A DNA stretch of 64,000 nt, from positions 1-64,000 of the forward strand of contig JARLHX010000044.1 of assembly GCA_031292035.1 (NCBI GenBank), written 5' to 3'. Positions 8,141 through 16,451 of this stretch are shown piece after piece (the stretch's first letter is position 1; every line of letters begins with the position of its first letter). Source of the stretch: Negativicutes bacterium. GTDB lineage: Bacteria; Bacillota_C; Negativicutes; Sporomusales_B; JARLHX01. The notes below the pieces were generated by a model. The model had not been told where the DNA came from and made no database searches. It saw nothing but the letters and a program-made list of their open reading frames with translations. Both the position numbers and the translations under genes were made by a program.

Positions 8141-9760
8141 ATGATTAGTACAAGTGGATTGACCCTTCAATTTGGTAAGCGAATACTGTTCAAGGATGTC
8201 AACATAAAATTTACGCCTGGCAACTGCTATGGATTAATCGGCGCTAACGGAACCGGTAAATCCACCTTGTTAAAGGTGCTTTCCGGCGAAGTGGAATCGA
8301 CGTCCGGGGATGTAAATATCACCCCTGGCGAACGGCTGGCGGTGTTGAAACAAGACCATTATGAATTTGATGAATTCGAAGTGCTGAAGACGGTAATCAT
8401 GGGGCATTCCCGCCTCTATGCCATTATGGAAGAGAAGGATGCCATATATATGAAACCCGACTTTACCGATGAGGACGGGATACGGGTATCTGAGCTCGAA
8501 TGCGAGTTTGCCGAACTCAATGGTTGGGACGCCGAGACCGAAGCTGCCAAGCTGCTCAATGGTCTGGGGATCGGCGAAGAATTTCATACCCAAAAGATGG
8601 CCGATATCAGCGGCAACGAAAAAGTCAGGGTTCTGCTGGCGCAGGCTTTATTCGGCAGCCCGGATATCCTATTGCTTGACGAACCGACCAACCATCTGGA
8701 CATCGATTCCATCAGCTGGCTGGAAGATTTTTTGTATGATTTCCCCAATACCGTTATCGTCGTTTCGCATGACAGGCATTTTTTGAACAAAGTATGTACC
8801 CATATCGCCGATATCGACTTTGGGAATATCCAGCTTTATGTAGGTAATTACGATTTCTGGCTGGAATCCAGCCAATTGGCCCTGCAGCTGGCCAAAGACG
8901 CCAACAAGAAAAAAGAGGATAAAGCCAAGGAGTTGCAGAGTTTTATTCAGCGGTTCAGCGCCAATGCTTCCAAGTCCAAGCAGGCCACTTCCCGCAAAAA
9001 GCAGCTCGAAAAGCTAACCCTGGAAGACATCAAGCCCTCTTCCCGCAAGTATCCCTATGTCGCCTTCAAACCAGACCGGGAGGCGGGGGCGCAACTGCTG
9101 ACTGTGGATAGCTTATGTAAAAAAATCGACGATGGAATCGTTCTTGATAATGTCAGTTTTACGGTAGCAAAAGGCGACAAGATTGCTTTGGTCGGCCCTG
9201 ACGGACTAGCGAAAACCATCTTGTTCAAGATACTGATGGGGGAATTGACACCTGACAGCGGTGAGTTCAAATGGGGAGTGACCACTTCCCAGGCGTATTT
9301 TCCAAAAGATAATTCAGAGTTCTTTGACGGGGTCGATATGAATCTTGTCGACTGGCTCCGGCAATTTTCCCGCGACCAAGAAGAGAGTTTCATTCGCGGG
9401 TTTCTGGGCAGAATGTTATTTTCGGGCGAGGAAAGCCTAAAAGAAGCCTCCGTATTGTCCGGTGGGGAAAAAGTTCGCTGTATGCTGGCCAAAATGATGT
9501 TGAGCGGCGCCAATGTTTTGCTGTTTGACGAGCCAACCAACCATTTGGATTTGGAGTCGATTACATCACTGAACAATGGGTTGATCAGTTTTGACGGAAC
9601 CCTGCTGATGGTGTCTCATGACCATCAGTTCATCGAAACCGTCGCCAACCGCATCATCGAAATTACGCCAGGCGGCTTGATGGACCGGCGAATGACGTAT
9701 GACGAATATCTGACAAACGCCGATGTGAAAAAACAGTTGGCGGATTTGTACAAAAAATAG
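8141..9760 (+). CDS. ABC-F family ATPase (YbiT/EttA-like)
   Basis: A 539-residue protein with two ABC ATPase domains and no membrane part, joined by the charged linker typical of ABC-F translation factors that act at the ribosomal E-site. Domain 1 has Walker A GANGTGKST (about residue 34) and Walker B LLLDEPTNHLD, but its signature reads ISGNEKVR instead of LSGGEKVR. Domain 2 has a degenerate Walker A (GPDGLAKT) and an intact SGGEKVR and LLFDEPTNHLD. The pattern is closest to the YbiT branch. It may be a translation factor rather than an antibiotic-resistance protein. Confidence 0.88.
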   Translation: MISTSGLTLQFGKRILFKDVNIKFTPGNCYGLIGANGTGKSTLLKVLSGEVESTSGDVNITPGERLAVLKQDHYEFDEFEVLKTVIMGHSRLYAIMEEKDAIYMKPDFTDEDGIRVSELECEFAELNGWDAETEAAKLLNGLGIGEEFHTQKMADISGNEKVRVLLAQALFGSPDILLLDEPTNHLDIDSISWLEDFLYDFPNTVIVVSHDRHFLNKVCTHIADIDFGNIQLYVGNYDFWLESSQLALQLAKDANKKKEDKAKELQSFIQRFSANASKSKQATSRKKQLEKLTLEDIKPSSRKYPYVAFKPDREAGAQLLTVDSLCKKIDDGIVLDNVSFTVAKGDKIALVGPDGLAKTILFKILMGELTPDSGEFKWGVTTSQAYFPKDNSEFFDGVDMNLVDWLRQFSRDQEESFIRGFLGRMLFSGEESLKEASVLSGGEKVRCMLAKMMLSGANVLLFDEPTNHLDLESITSLNNGLISFDGTLLMVSHDHQFIETVANRIIEITPGGLMDRRMTYDEYLTNADVKKQLADLYKK

Positions 9761-9767
9761 AACCACC

Positions 9768-9802
9768 AAGACCCGCGGGCCGAGAGCTTGCGGGTCTTTT
9801 TT
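9768..9802 (+). terminator. Intrinsic terminator after the ABC-F gene
   Basis: AAGACCCGC pairs with GCGGGTCTT and is followed by TTTT. Confidence 0.9.
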
Positions 9803-9901
9803 ACAGGACGGGTGTTTATAGGAAAAAGCTGCAGGATATAGTAATAGGATTAGAGAAAAACGATAATATAGAACTAACATTTCAGCGAAGGAGGAGAGTC
9901 A

Positions 9902-10513
9902 ATGAAAATTTTGGTGGTTTATTATTCCCTGTATGGGCATGTTCAGCGAATGGCCGAAGCGGTTGCCGCCGGCGTACTGGAAGTGCAGGGGGCTGAAGCT
10001 GTTTTACGCCGCGTTCCGGAAACGCTGCCGCCGAATGTGGTGGAGCAAATGGGTGCCGCGGGCGCGCAAAAAGCCATGGCCCATATTCCGGTCTGTACGG
10101 TGGATGAATTGGCTGAGGCGGATGCGATCATCTTTGGCGCTCCAACCCGATTTGGCAATATGTGCGGACAAATGCGGCAATTTCTCGATGGTACCGGTCA
10201 GCTATGGGCGCAAGGCAAACTGGTGGGCAAAGTGGGCAGCGTATTTACCAGCAGCGCCACCCAGCATGGGGGGCAGGAGTCGACCATTCTTAGTTTTCAT
10301 ACCACCCTGCTGCACCATGGGATGATCGTTGTTGGTCTGCCTTATGCATTTCAGGGACAGATGGGAGTCGGTGAAGTCGTCGGCTGCTCGCCGTATGGGG
10401 CGTCGACCATCGCCGGGGGCGACGGTAGCCGGATGCCCAGCGAAATCGAACTGGCGGGGGCCCGTTTCCAGGGCAAGCATGTCGCCGGCATAGTCGAAAA
10501 ATTGATAAAGTAG
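9902..10513 (+). CDS. wrbA: NAD(P)H:quinone oxidoreductase, WrbA type (flavodoxin-like)
   Basis: A 203-residue FMN protein that reduces quinones by two electrons. The flavodoxin phosphate loop ([10 protein letters not shown], residues 9-18) is intact, as are [18 protein letters not shown] (about 80-97) and HGGQEST, all typical of WrbA. AAGGAGGAGAG lies just before the ATG. It stands alone between two terminators. Confidence 0.93.
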   Translation: MKILVVYYSLYGHVQRMAEAVAAGVLEVQGAEAVLRRVPETLPPNVVEQMGAAGAQKAMAHIPVCTVDELAEADAIIFGAPTRFGNMCGQMRQFLDGTGQLWAQGKLVGKVGSVFTSSATQHGGQESTILSFHTTLLHHGMIVVGLPYAFQGQMGVGEVVGCSPYGASTIAGGDGSRMPSEIELAGARFQGKHVAGIVEKLIK

Positions 10514-10517
10514 GAAG

Positions 10518-10553
10518 AAATCCGGCGTCTACTGGGCGCCGGATTTTATTTTT
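10518..10553 (+). terminator. Intrinsic terminator after wrbA
   Basis: AATCCGGCG pairs with CGCCGGATT and is followed by a T-rich stretch. Confidence 0.9.
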
Positions 10554-10619
10554 GCCTCTGGCCATCACGCAGTTCGTCCCTCACCGGTCAATCACAAACC
10601 AGGCAGGTTAGTCATATAT

Positions 10620-10662
10620 TACAAAAGAAACCGGGGCGGCAACCGCGCCCCTCTTTTGTGAA
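10620..10662 (+). promoter_or_regulatory. Strong hairpin in the leader of the YcaO gene
   Basis: ACAAAAGA pairs with TCTTTTGT, and inside this GGGGCG pairs with CGCCCC, with a small internal bulge. It ends 26 bases before the preferred start at 10689. It has no T tail in the plus direction, so it may be a leader or attenuator element rather than a second terminator of wrbA. Confidence 0.45.
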
Positions 10663-10688
10663 ATATGTCGCTGTGCGAGGTGCAAAGA

Positions 10689-12509
10689 ATGGATCTAGCC
10701 TTCAGGAAGTATAAGGATGAGCTACCGATCAAGACCGTCAACAAAGTCCGGGATATTCTGGGGAAGTTGGGCCTGCTTACTCTGGAGACGTCCTGGAAGA
10801 ACTCGGTGGACGGTTTTTTTTCGGTTAGCGTGGTGATCGACAACACCGACCTGCTGACCAACGGCAAGGGGACCACCGCGGAATTTGCCTTGGCCAGCGC
10901 GTATGGTGAGATGATGGAGCGCCTGCAGAATTGGGCCACTTATCGGCTGAGCCTGGATTTAAAACCCAAGAGTTTGGAGTATCTGGGGTTTTATTATGCA
11001 CCAGATGAAAAGTTGTTGAGCACTGACGAATTCCTCTCCTCTGGCGAGGACTGGATCAGCGCCCAATTGTCCATGATGGACCCGGCGATGGACCCGCGCG
11101 AACTTCTCGCCAAGTGGAAGACGGTATCTTACGAGCAGGTTCCGGCCGATTTTATTGCCTTGCCGTACTGCAATCTTACGACCAAGCGCCTTTCCCATAT
11201 TCCTATCAAAATGGTATCGAAGATGTATATGTCTAACGGCATGTGTGCCGGAAATTCGCCGGAAGAAGCGCTGGTTCAGGGCATTGCCGAAATATTGGAG
11301 CGATATGCCAATAAGAAGATATTGCGGGAGAAAATCGTCCCACCCACTGTGCCGCGGCGCTATATCGCCAAATATCCGAAAATCGAGGCCATGATCGCCG
11401 GGATTGAAGCCAGCGGCAACTTTGAGGTGATTATCAAGGATTGTTCGCTCAGCCAAAACCTGCCTGTTGTCGGGGTTGTCTTTATCAATAAAAACGATCA
11501 GAGTTATTTTGTTAAATTCGGCGCCCATCCCAGTTTTGAGATTGCCGCCGAGCGAACACTGACTGAACTTCTTCAGGGACAGGATATCAAACGGATGATG
11601 GGGGTACGGGAGTTTTCCTTCCGCAGCCAAGCCGACCATCCGGAAAACTATATGGGTATCTTGGTAACCGGTTCGGGCCTTTACCCTACCGAATTTTTCA
11701 GCCGCAACTTCAGCTATCCCTTCTCCGAGTTTCAAGAGCCGACCATCACCAGCAACAAGGAAATGTTGGCCTATATGGTCGATCTGTTGCAGCAGAAGGG
11801 TTATGAGACTTATGTCCGCGATGCCTCCTTCCTGGGCTTCCCCAGTTTTCATGTTGTTGTTCCGGGACTGAGTGAAATTGAGGGATTTGATGAATTAAGA
11901 CCGATCATCGAATACGCTGATTTTAATCGCTTCAAAAAAATGGTCAGGCAGATCGACCGACTCGATGATGCCGGAGCCGAAACTATCGTTAATTTTTTAG
12001 CGAATATGAATTATACCAGCGATGCCTCGGTCATGGACCTCATCCAGTTGCCTGTTCGCGGCAAGGCTTTTCCCTGGTATTATTCAAATGCCGATTTGTT
12101 TGTCACTGTGCTGCACTATTGGCGGGGGGACACTGCGAAAGCCTATGATACCTTTTGCCGTTTTCTTGACCGAATGCAGCACTCTGCCAGCCCCAATCAC
12201 TCGGTACTGACTTATTATAAGTGCGTCCGCGATTATCTGGCGACCAGAGTCGAGGACCTGAGCGAACGGGATGCGGTCAATGTCCTGAGCATGTTTTATC
12301 CACTTGACGTCATCCGTGGCGTTGTGGCGGAATTTAATTCACCACCTAAAATAATCAGCTATCAAGGGCAGCTCAACTGCTGGAAATGTGAAAAATGCCG
12401 CTTTGCCAAACAGTGTATGTATCCGGAAATGGAGAAGGTTTATAAAATCTTGAAGGAGCAGTATGCTGCCAGTGGCATCGATCAGAGTAAACTGAAAGAC
12501 CTGGTATAG
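10689..12509 (+). CDS. ycaO: YcaO-like ATP-dependent enzyme with C-terminal Cys motif
   Basis: A 606-residue YcaO protein. YcaO enzymes use ATP to activate peptide backbone amides, making azolines, thioamides or amidines. E. coli YcaO itself has no settled substrate and is linked to the RimO methylthiolation of ribosomal protein S12. Both ATP-site motifs are present: SAYGEMMER (residues 70-78) and QGIAEILER (197-205). TNGKG, SNGMCAGN and FGAHPSFEIAAERTLTELLQ align with E. coli YcaO. A motif absent from E. coli YcaO, CWKCEKCRFAKQC, lies at 564-576 and may bind metal. The frame opens at 10665, but ATG 10689 has GAGGTG six bases upstream. It converges on the Cys-rich repeat gene at 12582-13073. 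Confidence 0.9.
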   Translation: MDLAFRKYKDELPIKTVNKVRDILGKLGLLTLETSWKNSVDGFFSVSVVIDNTDLLTNGKGTTAEFALASAYGEMMERLQNWATYRLSLDLKPKSLEYLGFYYAPDEKLLSTDEFLSSGEDWISAQLSMMDPAMDPRELLAKWKTVSYEQVPADFIALPYCNLTTKRLSHIPIKMVSKMYMSNGMCAGNSPEEALVQGIAEILERYANKKILREKIVPPTVPRRYIAKYPKIEAMIAGIEASGNFEVIIKDCSLSQNLPVVGVVFINKNDQSYFVKFGAHPSFEIAAERTLTELLQGQDIKRMMGVREFSFRSQADHPENYMGILVTGSGLYPTEFFSRNFSYPFSEFQEPTITSNKEMLAYMVDLLQQKGYETYVRDASFLGFPSFHVVVPGLSEIEGFDELRPIIEYADFNRFKKMVRQIDRLDDAGAETIVNFLANMNYTSDASVMDLIQLPVRGKAFPWYYSNADLFVTVLHYWRGDTAKAYDTFCRFLDRMQHSASPNHSVLTYYKCVRDYLATRVEDLSERDAVNVLSMFYPLDVIRGVVAEFNSPPKIISYQGQLNCWKCEKCRFAKQCMYPEMEKVYKILKEQYAASGIDQSKLKDLV

Positions 12510-12516
12510 ACGTAGC

Positions 12517-12546
12517 GAGAGCCAAAACCGTGAGGTTTTGGCTCTC
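12517..12546. terminator. 13-bp perfect hairpin between convergent genes
   Basis: GAGAGCCAAAACC and GGTTTTGGCTCTC pair around GTGA. Neither side has a long T run, but the position between the YcaO and Cys-rich genes suggests termination. Confidence 0.65.
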
Positions 12547-12581
12547 GTCAGTTCAGGGCTTGCTGCTGGCTGAGGGAGAGG

Positions 12582-13073
12582 CTATTTTCTGAATTTCATC
12601 CAATGACAGGTACAGCAGCTCTTCATGCCATAACAGCTGCAGCAACTCTTCATCGGGTAACAAGAATGACAGGAGTGGCAGCTCTTCATCGAATGACAGG
12701 AATGGCAGCTGGACATCGAATAACAGGAATAGCAGCTATACATAGAATAACAGGAGCAGCAACTTTTCATCGAATAGCAAGAACCGCAGCTGGACATCGA
12801 ATAGCAGGTCTGGCAACTTTTCATCGAATAGCAAGAACCGCAGCTGGACATCGAATAGCAGGTCTGGCAACTTTTCATCGAATAACAAGAATCGCAGCTA
12901 GACATCGAATAGCAGGTCTGGCAACTTTTCATCGAATAGCAAGAATCGCAACTAGACATCGAATAGCAAGACTGGCAACTGGACATTGACTGACAACTGC
13001 TTTTTTCACAATAGCACTTCATCGTTTCACAACTGTCCATCATGTCGTCGTCTTCCATGTCCTCATAATACAT
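12582..13073 (-). CDS. Cys/Ser-rich repeat peptide, possible RiPP precursor or coat/metal protein
   Basis: A 163-residue protein with about 36 cysteines. An acidic, Met-rich head (MYYEDMEDDDMMDSC) is followed by some 14 tandem copies of a nine-residue unit of the form (S/K)SC-x-(S/T)-CYSM. These alternate SSC(D/G)SCYSM and KSCQTCYSM, giving an 18-residue higher-order unit; the last copies become His-rich and end in KFRK. No signal peptide or membrane segment is visible. It is a real gene: GGAGGTG lies eight bases before the ATG. Its 3' end faces the YcaO gene 72 bp away. It could be a precursor modified by YcaO, comparable to the Cys-Xaa-Xaa repeat bacteriocins known in Bacillus, a spore-coat protein, or a metal-binding protein. 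No function is assigned. Confidence 0.8.
   Translation of the reverse strand: MYYEDMEDDDMMDSCETMKCYCEKSSCQSMSSCQSCYSMSSCDSCYSMKSCQTCYSMSSCDSCYSMKSCQTCYSMSSCGSCYSMKSCQTCYSMSSCGSCYSMKSCCSCYSMYSCYSCYSMSSCHSCHSMKSCHSCHSCYPMKSCCSCYGMKSCCTCHWMKFRK
12772..12987. repeat. 54-bp tandem repeats inside the Cys-rich gene
   Basis: Near-identical 54-bp units begin at 12772, 12826, 12880 and 12934, with only a few substitutions among them. More diverged 27-bp half-units extend to about 12600 and 13000. They encode the alternating nine-residue repeats, and the near-identity implies recent expansion or homogenisation by unequal recombination. Confidence 0.9.
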
Positions 13074-13146
13074 TCACCAATCACCTCCACCTTTGATTTT
13101 ATAGGCTGATCTATTAACATAATATGAAGCCTGATCGTAAGTTGTT

Positions 13147-13178
13147 CCGCAAAAAAGCAGATTCTTATTTTTTTGCGG
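13147..13178. repeat. A/T-rich inverted repeat in the 13074-13317 intergenic region
   Basis: CCGCAAAAAA (13147-13156) pairs with TTTTTTGCGG (13169-13178). Nothing else is evident in this 244-bp divergent region; the Cys-rich gene and the DUF2935 gene both start from it. Confidence 0.5.
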
Positions 13179-13317
13179 TTGCCTCTGGCGTGGGAATAAA
13201 ACCTGCTTGGCTATGCCGCTGACCCTGAGGGCGAAGTTCTTGGCAGGAAAAGATGCACAGCTTGCTTGTACGTCACATAATTTGTAGTAAAAGCCAACGA
13301 TACATGGGGGTCAAAGC

Positions 13318-14151
13318 ATGGACATCTTTTGTCGGGAAATCGTACCCTTTGTCCCTCTTGCTATGCACGAAGTCTGCTTCTGGCTTAGGATCATGCAGGA
13401 ACATGCTCTCTTTATCTGCCTGGGGCTGCCGTGCGAACAAAGCAAATTGCGTGAAGAGGCGCAGAAATTCGGTAATGTGTTTGAGGATCTCGGCCACCGT
13501 GCTCGCGCAATCCACTCAGGTGAGGATTTTTCTTGTTTTGTAAAACGGCTGACCGTGGCGGTAAAAGAGTTTTTTATTTTTAAACGCCATATTTTACATT
13601 TGCTGATCGAGTGTAAAATTTGCGGTGGTGGTCTGTCGCCCCTGTTTGTAGATCACCTGTCGCGGGAGGCGCTATACTTTTTTAAATTGCTGAACAAGAT
13701 TTGCGATGGCGAGATGGGTCGTCCGGTCGATGCGATGGCCAGTGAAGATGTATTCTGGTTGCGCATCATGGCCGACCACCTGAGATTCATTCGCACCCTG
13801 GTTGATCCTTCTGAACGCCAATTGGGCGGGCAACTGAAGGATTTTAGCGATCGTTTCGATCAACTGGGTTTGCAGGCCCGCGATTTGGCGAGTCAATTGT
13901 GGCATTTTCAGGTGAATGACGAGTTAATCCGGTTTACCAAGGAAGTCACGATGGAGGCCGTCAGATTGAGAGACTTCAAAGCCGCGGTGGAAAAAATGAT
14001 CAGTGACTGTGCGGCTGTTAGCTGCACTCCGCCGCTGTTGGCCGATCATTTCCGCCGTGAAGCCGATCATTTTTTGACCGTCCTGGAACGGATCAGGGAA
14101 GCGCTGCTGCAAGATGAAACACCTTCGCAGTGCTGCTCCGACTATGATTGA
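13318..14151 (+). CDS. DUF2935 domain protein (two hemerythrin-like helical repeats)
   Basis: A 277-residue helical protein of the DUF2935 family, common in spore-forming Firmicutes and of unknown function. Two repeats are visible. One has EVCFWLRIMQEHALFI near residue 18, the other EDVFWLRIMADHLRFI near residue 142. Each is followed by a Leu/Phe-rich helix and a His-containing segment (KRHILHLL; DHFRREADHFL). The spaced His and Glu residues resemble diiron four-helix bundles, but metal binding is inference. GGGGGT lies six bases before the ATG. Divergent from the Cys-rich repeat gene. Confidence 0.85.
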   Translation: MDIFCREIVPFVPLAMHEVCFWLRIMQEHALFICLGLPCEQSKLREEAQKFGNVFEDLGHRARAIHSGEDFSCFVKRLTVAVKEFFIFKRHILHLLIECKICGGGLSPLFVDHLSREALYFFKLLNKICDGEMGRPVDAMASEDVFWLRIMADHLRFIRTLVDPSERQLGGQLKDFSDRFDQLGLQARDLASQLWHFQVNDELIRFTKEVTMEAVRLRDFKAAVEKMISDCAAVSCTPPLLADHFRREADHFLTVLERIREALLQDETPSQCCSDYD

Positions 14152-14155
14152 AGCA

Positions 14156-14189
14156 TTAGACCCCCCCGGAGTTTTCCGGGGGGGTCTAA
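14156..14189. terminator. 15-bp perfect GC-rich hairpin after DUF2935
   Basis: Arms 14156-14170 and 14175-14189 pair perfectly around GTTT, including a run of seven C against seven G. No T tail follows on the plus strand, so it is terminator-like rather than canonical. Confidence 0.6.
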
Positions 14190-14311
14190 TGGTGATAAGA
14201 GGGTTTCGTCCCTGTTTGGAGTATATTGAAAGGGGATAAGAATCAGGGAAGCCAATCATACTGTTAGCAGGTGACGTCGCGCATCGGCTATTTTTCGAAA
14301 GGGTGACAGGC

Positions 14312-15067
14312 GTGTTGCATCGGTTTTCACGGACAGAACTGCTGATAGGCAAAAAAGGCTTGGAGCAGCTGGCAAGCAAAAAAGTGGCGATTTTCGGGAT
14401 CGGCGGGGTCGGTTCATTTGTTGCCGAGGGACTGGTTCGGGCTGGGGTGGGGAAACTGGTGCTGGTGGATGATGATTGCATCTGCCTGACCAATCTCAAC
14501 CGCCAGCTTCACGCTACCATGAAGACCATAGGCAGGCCTAAGGTCGAGGTGATGCGCGAGCGGATACTGGAAATCAATCCCGAGGCTGAAGTCACGGTTT
14601 TTCAGCGGTTTTATCTGCCAGACACGGCGGAGGAACTGCTCTGTAGCGACTACGATTATATTGTCGACGCCATCGACACGGTGACTGGCAAAATCGACTT
14701 GGCTGTCCGGGCCCAGGAACGGCAGATTCCGATCATCAGCTCGATGGGAGCAGGGAATAAGCTTGAGCCGGCGCGGTTTGAAGTCGCCGATTTATTTGCC
14801 ACTTCGGTGTGTCCTCTGGCCAAGGTGATGCGCTATGAGCTCAAACGGCGGGGCGTGAACGCCCTTAAAGTGGTGTATTCCAAAGAAAAACCACTGACGC
14901 CGGTGGAAAGCGAGGAATCAAGCTGCAGTACAGGCTGCATCTGTCCGCCTGGGACGACCAGGAAGTGTACCGTTCGTCACCAGATTCCGGGGAGTATTTC
15001 CTTTGTCCCGTCGGTAGTCGGGCTGATTATCGCCGGTGAAGTGGTCAAAGACCTACTAGCAATATAA
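14312..15067 (+). CDS. tcdA: tRNA threonylcarbamoyladenosine dehydratase (ThiF/E1-like)
   Basis: A 251-residue E1-like adenylating enzyme of the TcdA (CsdL) family, which cyclises t6A37 in tRNA to ct6A. The N-terminal nucleotide fold GIGGVGSFVAEGL and the following VDDDxxxxxNLNRQ are intact, as is the central DAIDTVTGK. A Cys-rich insert (CSTGCICPPG) lies before the C-terminus. GTG 14312 is chosen because AAAGGG sits eight bases upstream; GTG 14303 is the alternative. E1-like enzymes also partner YcaO in azole peptide clusters, but the family resemblance here is to the housekeeping tRNA enzyme. Confidence 0.9.
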   Translation: MLHRFSRTELLIGKKGLEQLASKKVAIFGIGGVGSFVAEGLVRAGVGKLVLVDDDCICLTNLNRQLHATMKTIGRPKVEVMRERILEINPEAEVTVFQRFYLPDTAEELLCSDYDYIVDAIDTVTGKIDLAVRAQERQIPIISSMGAGNKLEPARFEVADLFATSVCPLAKVMRYELKRRGVNALKVVYSKEKPLTPVESEESSCSTGCICPPGTTRKCTVRHQIPGSISFVPSVVGLIIAGEVVKDLLAI

Positions 15068-15074
15068 AACAAAG

Positions 15075-15103
15075 AAAGGCGCTGCTTAGCAGCGTCTTTT
15101 TTT
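15075..15103 (+). terminator. Intrinsic terminator after tcdA
   Basis: AAAGGCGCTGC pairs with GCAGCGTCTTT around TTA and is followed by seven T. Confidence 0.9.
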
Positions 15104-15121
15104 GTTTGTGAACCGATTGGG

Positions 15122-15364
15122 TCAAAGCGGGGCGAAGCGGCGGACGGACTTGTCGCCGAGCTGCACCGTTTCGAGAAACATCGCCTTGGGTCTGATCCAC
15201 AGTTCCCCCTTGCCATAGAGGGCGCGATACACAACATACTCTTCCAAGGTTTCGCTGTGGTTGGCACAGCCGATCACCTCGTAGTCGTTGCCTTTATAGT
15301 GGCGATATTTACCTGGCTTTATTTCGGCCACTGAACATCCACATCCTTTGCCCGCAAACCTCAT
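15122..15364 (-). CDS. DUF1653 domain protein
   Basis: A short protein of 69-80 residues made of one DUF1653 domain (IKPGKYRHYKGNDYEVIG, then HSETLEEYVVYRALYG). The family is widespread and of unknown function. The ATG at 15364 has no good ribosome site. A GTG at 15331, giving MAEIKPGKY, matches the usual domain start and could be the true start. Confidence 0.8.
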   Translation of the reverse strand: MRFAGKGCGCSVAEIKPGKYRHYKGNDYEVIGCANHSETLEEYVVYRALYGKGELWIRPKAMFLETVQLGDKSVRRFAPL

Positions 15365-15464
15365 ACCCGGCGCGGAAATATTTTACAAAGCCGTATAAGG
15401 GATAAATCAGTTGGGAATACTAGCCGGGAATACCTAACCTGGCTTTATGAAAGGAGACAAAAAA

Positions 15465-15737
15465 ATGTTTGGTATGGGAAATTTTATCTGGTTTTTGATT
15501 ATCGGCGTAATCGCCGGCTGGTTAGCTGGCCAGATTTCCCGCGGCGGAGGATTTGGTTTATGGGGTGACCTGATCGTGGGAGTAATCGGTGCTTTGCTCG
15601 GGGGCTTTGTTTTCGGCCTTCTGGGGATCAGCACTTACGGAACCATTGGGGCAATCATCTCCAGTACTGTTGGCGCAGTCATCTTCCTGTGGGTGCTGCG
15701 GATGTTCGGCGGCAAACCGGCAACACCGCAACGCTGA
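15465..15737 (+). CDS. GlsB/YeaQ/YmgE family small membrane protein
   Basis: A 90-residue protein with three hydrophobic segments and Gly-rich loops (IGVIAGWLAGQISRGGGFG; VGVIGALLGGFVFGLLG), as in the transglycosylase-associated/stress-response YeaQ family. Its role is poorly known and linked to envelope stress. The ATG at 15465 has AAGGAG eight bases upstream; an in-frame ATG at 15447 has none. Confidence 0.88.
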   Translation: MFGMGNFIWFLIIGVIAGWLAGQISRGGGFGLWGDLIVGVIGALLGGFVFGLLGISTYGTIGAIISSTVGAVIFLWVLRMFGGKPATPQR

Positions 15738-15790
15738 AGCCGTCGAATCGGTAGTTTGGCGGCCCAAGAATTTTTTTGAAATTTGGCAAG

Positions 15791-15820
15791 AAGCCAGGGG
15801 ATAGATCACCCTGGTTTTTT
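15791..15820 (+). terminator. Intrinsic terminator after the YeaQ-like gene
   Basis: CCAGGG pairs with CCCTGG, followed by six T. It overlaps the end of the convergent EVE gene. Confidence 0.75.
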
Positions 15821-16225
15821 GTTTGCCGCCATTTGCTGAATCCTTTGCCAGTTTGCTTCGCTTACCGGCATCACCGACAGACGGGATTGCCGGACAAGCT
15901 CCCAATCGCCAAACTGCGGATCGGCTTTAATTTCCTTTAAGGTGACCGGGCGGGGGAGGCGGTAGCGCGGCGCCACATCGACAACGACAAAACGCTCATC
16001 CTGCTCAGTAGGATCGGGATAGGCGGTTGCAACCACTTCGGCTACACCGACAATCGCTTTTTCTTCGCCGCTATGGTAAATATACACCTGATCACCGAGC
16101 TGCATCCTGCCCATGTTTTTCAGGGCGACAAAATTTTTGACGCCGTTCCAGCGGTCACGGCCCAGCCGCTCCAGGTCGGCATAGCTATATTCGCTCGATT
16201 CGGTCTTCGCCAGCCAGTAAGCCAA
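15806..16225 (-). CDS. EVE domain-containing protein
   Basis: A 139-residue protein consisting of one EVE domain (AYWLAKTESSEYSYADLE, RWNGVKNFVALKNM, GDQVYIYHSGEEKAIVG), a PUA-like fold that binds modified bases in DNA or RNA. GGGGGT lies seven bases before a TTG at 16225 that gives MAYWLAKTE, the typical family start; the frame is open to 16240. Convergent with the YeaQ-like gene. Confidence 0.88.
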   Translation of the reverse strand: MAYWLAKTESSEYSYADLERLGRDRWNGVKNFVALKNMGRMQLGDQVYIYHSGEEKAIVGVAEVVATAYPDPTEQDERFVVVDVAPRYRLPRPVTLKEIKADPQFGDWELVRQSRLSVMPVSEANWQRIQQMAANKKPG

Positions 16226-16451
16226 AATGACAACCCCCATTCTTTTTGATTAGCTTTCCCCGCCAGCCGGAAAATCCCTGCCTGCGCCAGCACACTGGCC
16301 AATTCACCGTCCGAAAGCAAGATTGTTTATCAGGGCATAACAATCCTGTATACTGCTATCAGGAAATGGGCGTAGGAAGGGTGGACACAGTCTGTTACAA
16401 TGATAGATGAATAGACTGAGTATTCCATCTCGTCGAGGAGGGCTGTTGCCT

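Noticed and set aside
12772..12987. Regular repeats that could suggest a CRISPR array
   Set aside because: The units are contiguous 54-bp tandem copies in a coding frame, without unique spacers or cas genes.
12603..12989. A repetitive plus-strand frame antisense to the Cys-rich gene
   Set aside because: It mirrors the 54-bp repeats, has no ribosome site, and the minus-strand frame has a perfect one.
14312..15067. E1-like enzyme as a possible YcaO partner in an azole-peptide cluster
   Set aside because: The sequence fits the housekeeping tRNA enzyme TcdA, and an unrelated gene with its own terminator lies between.
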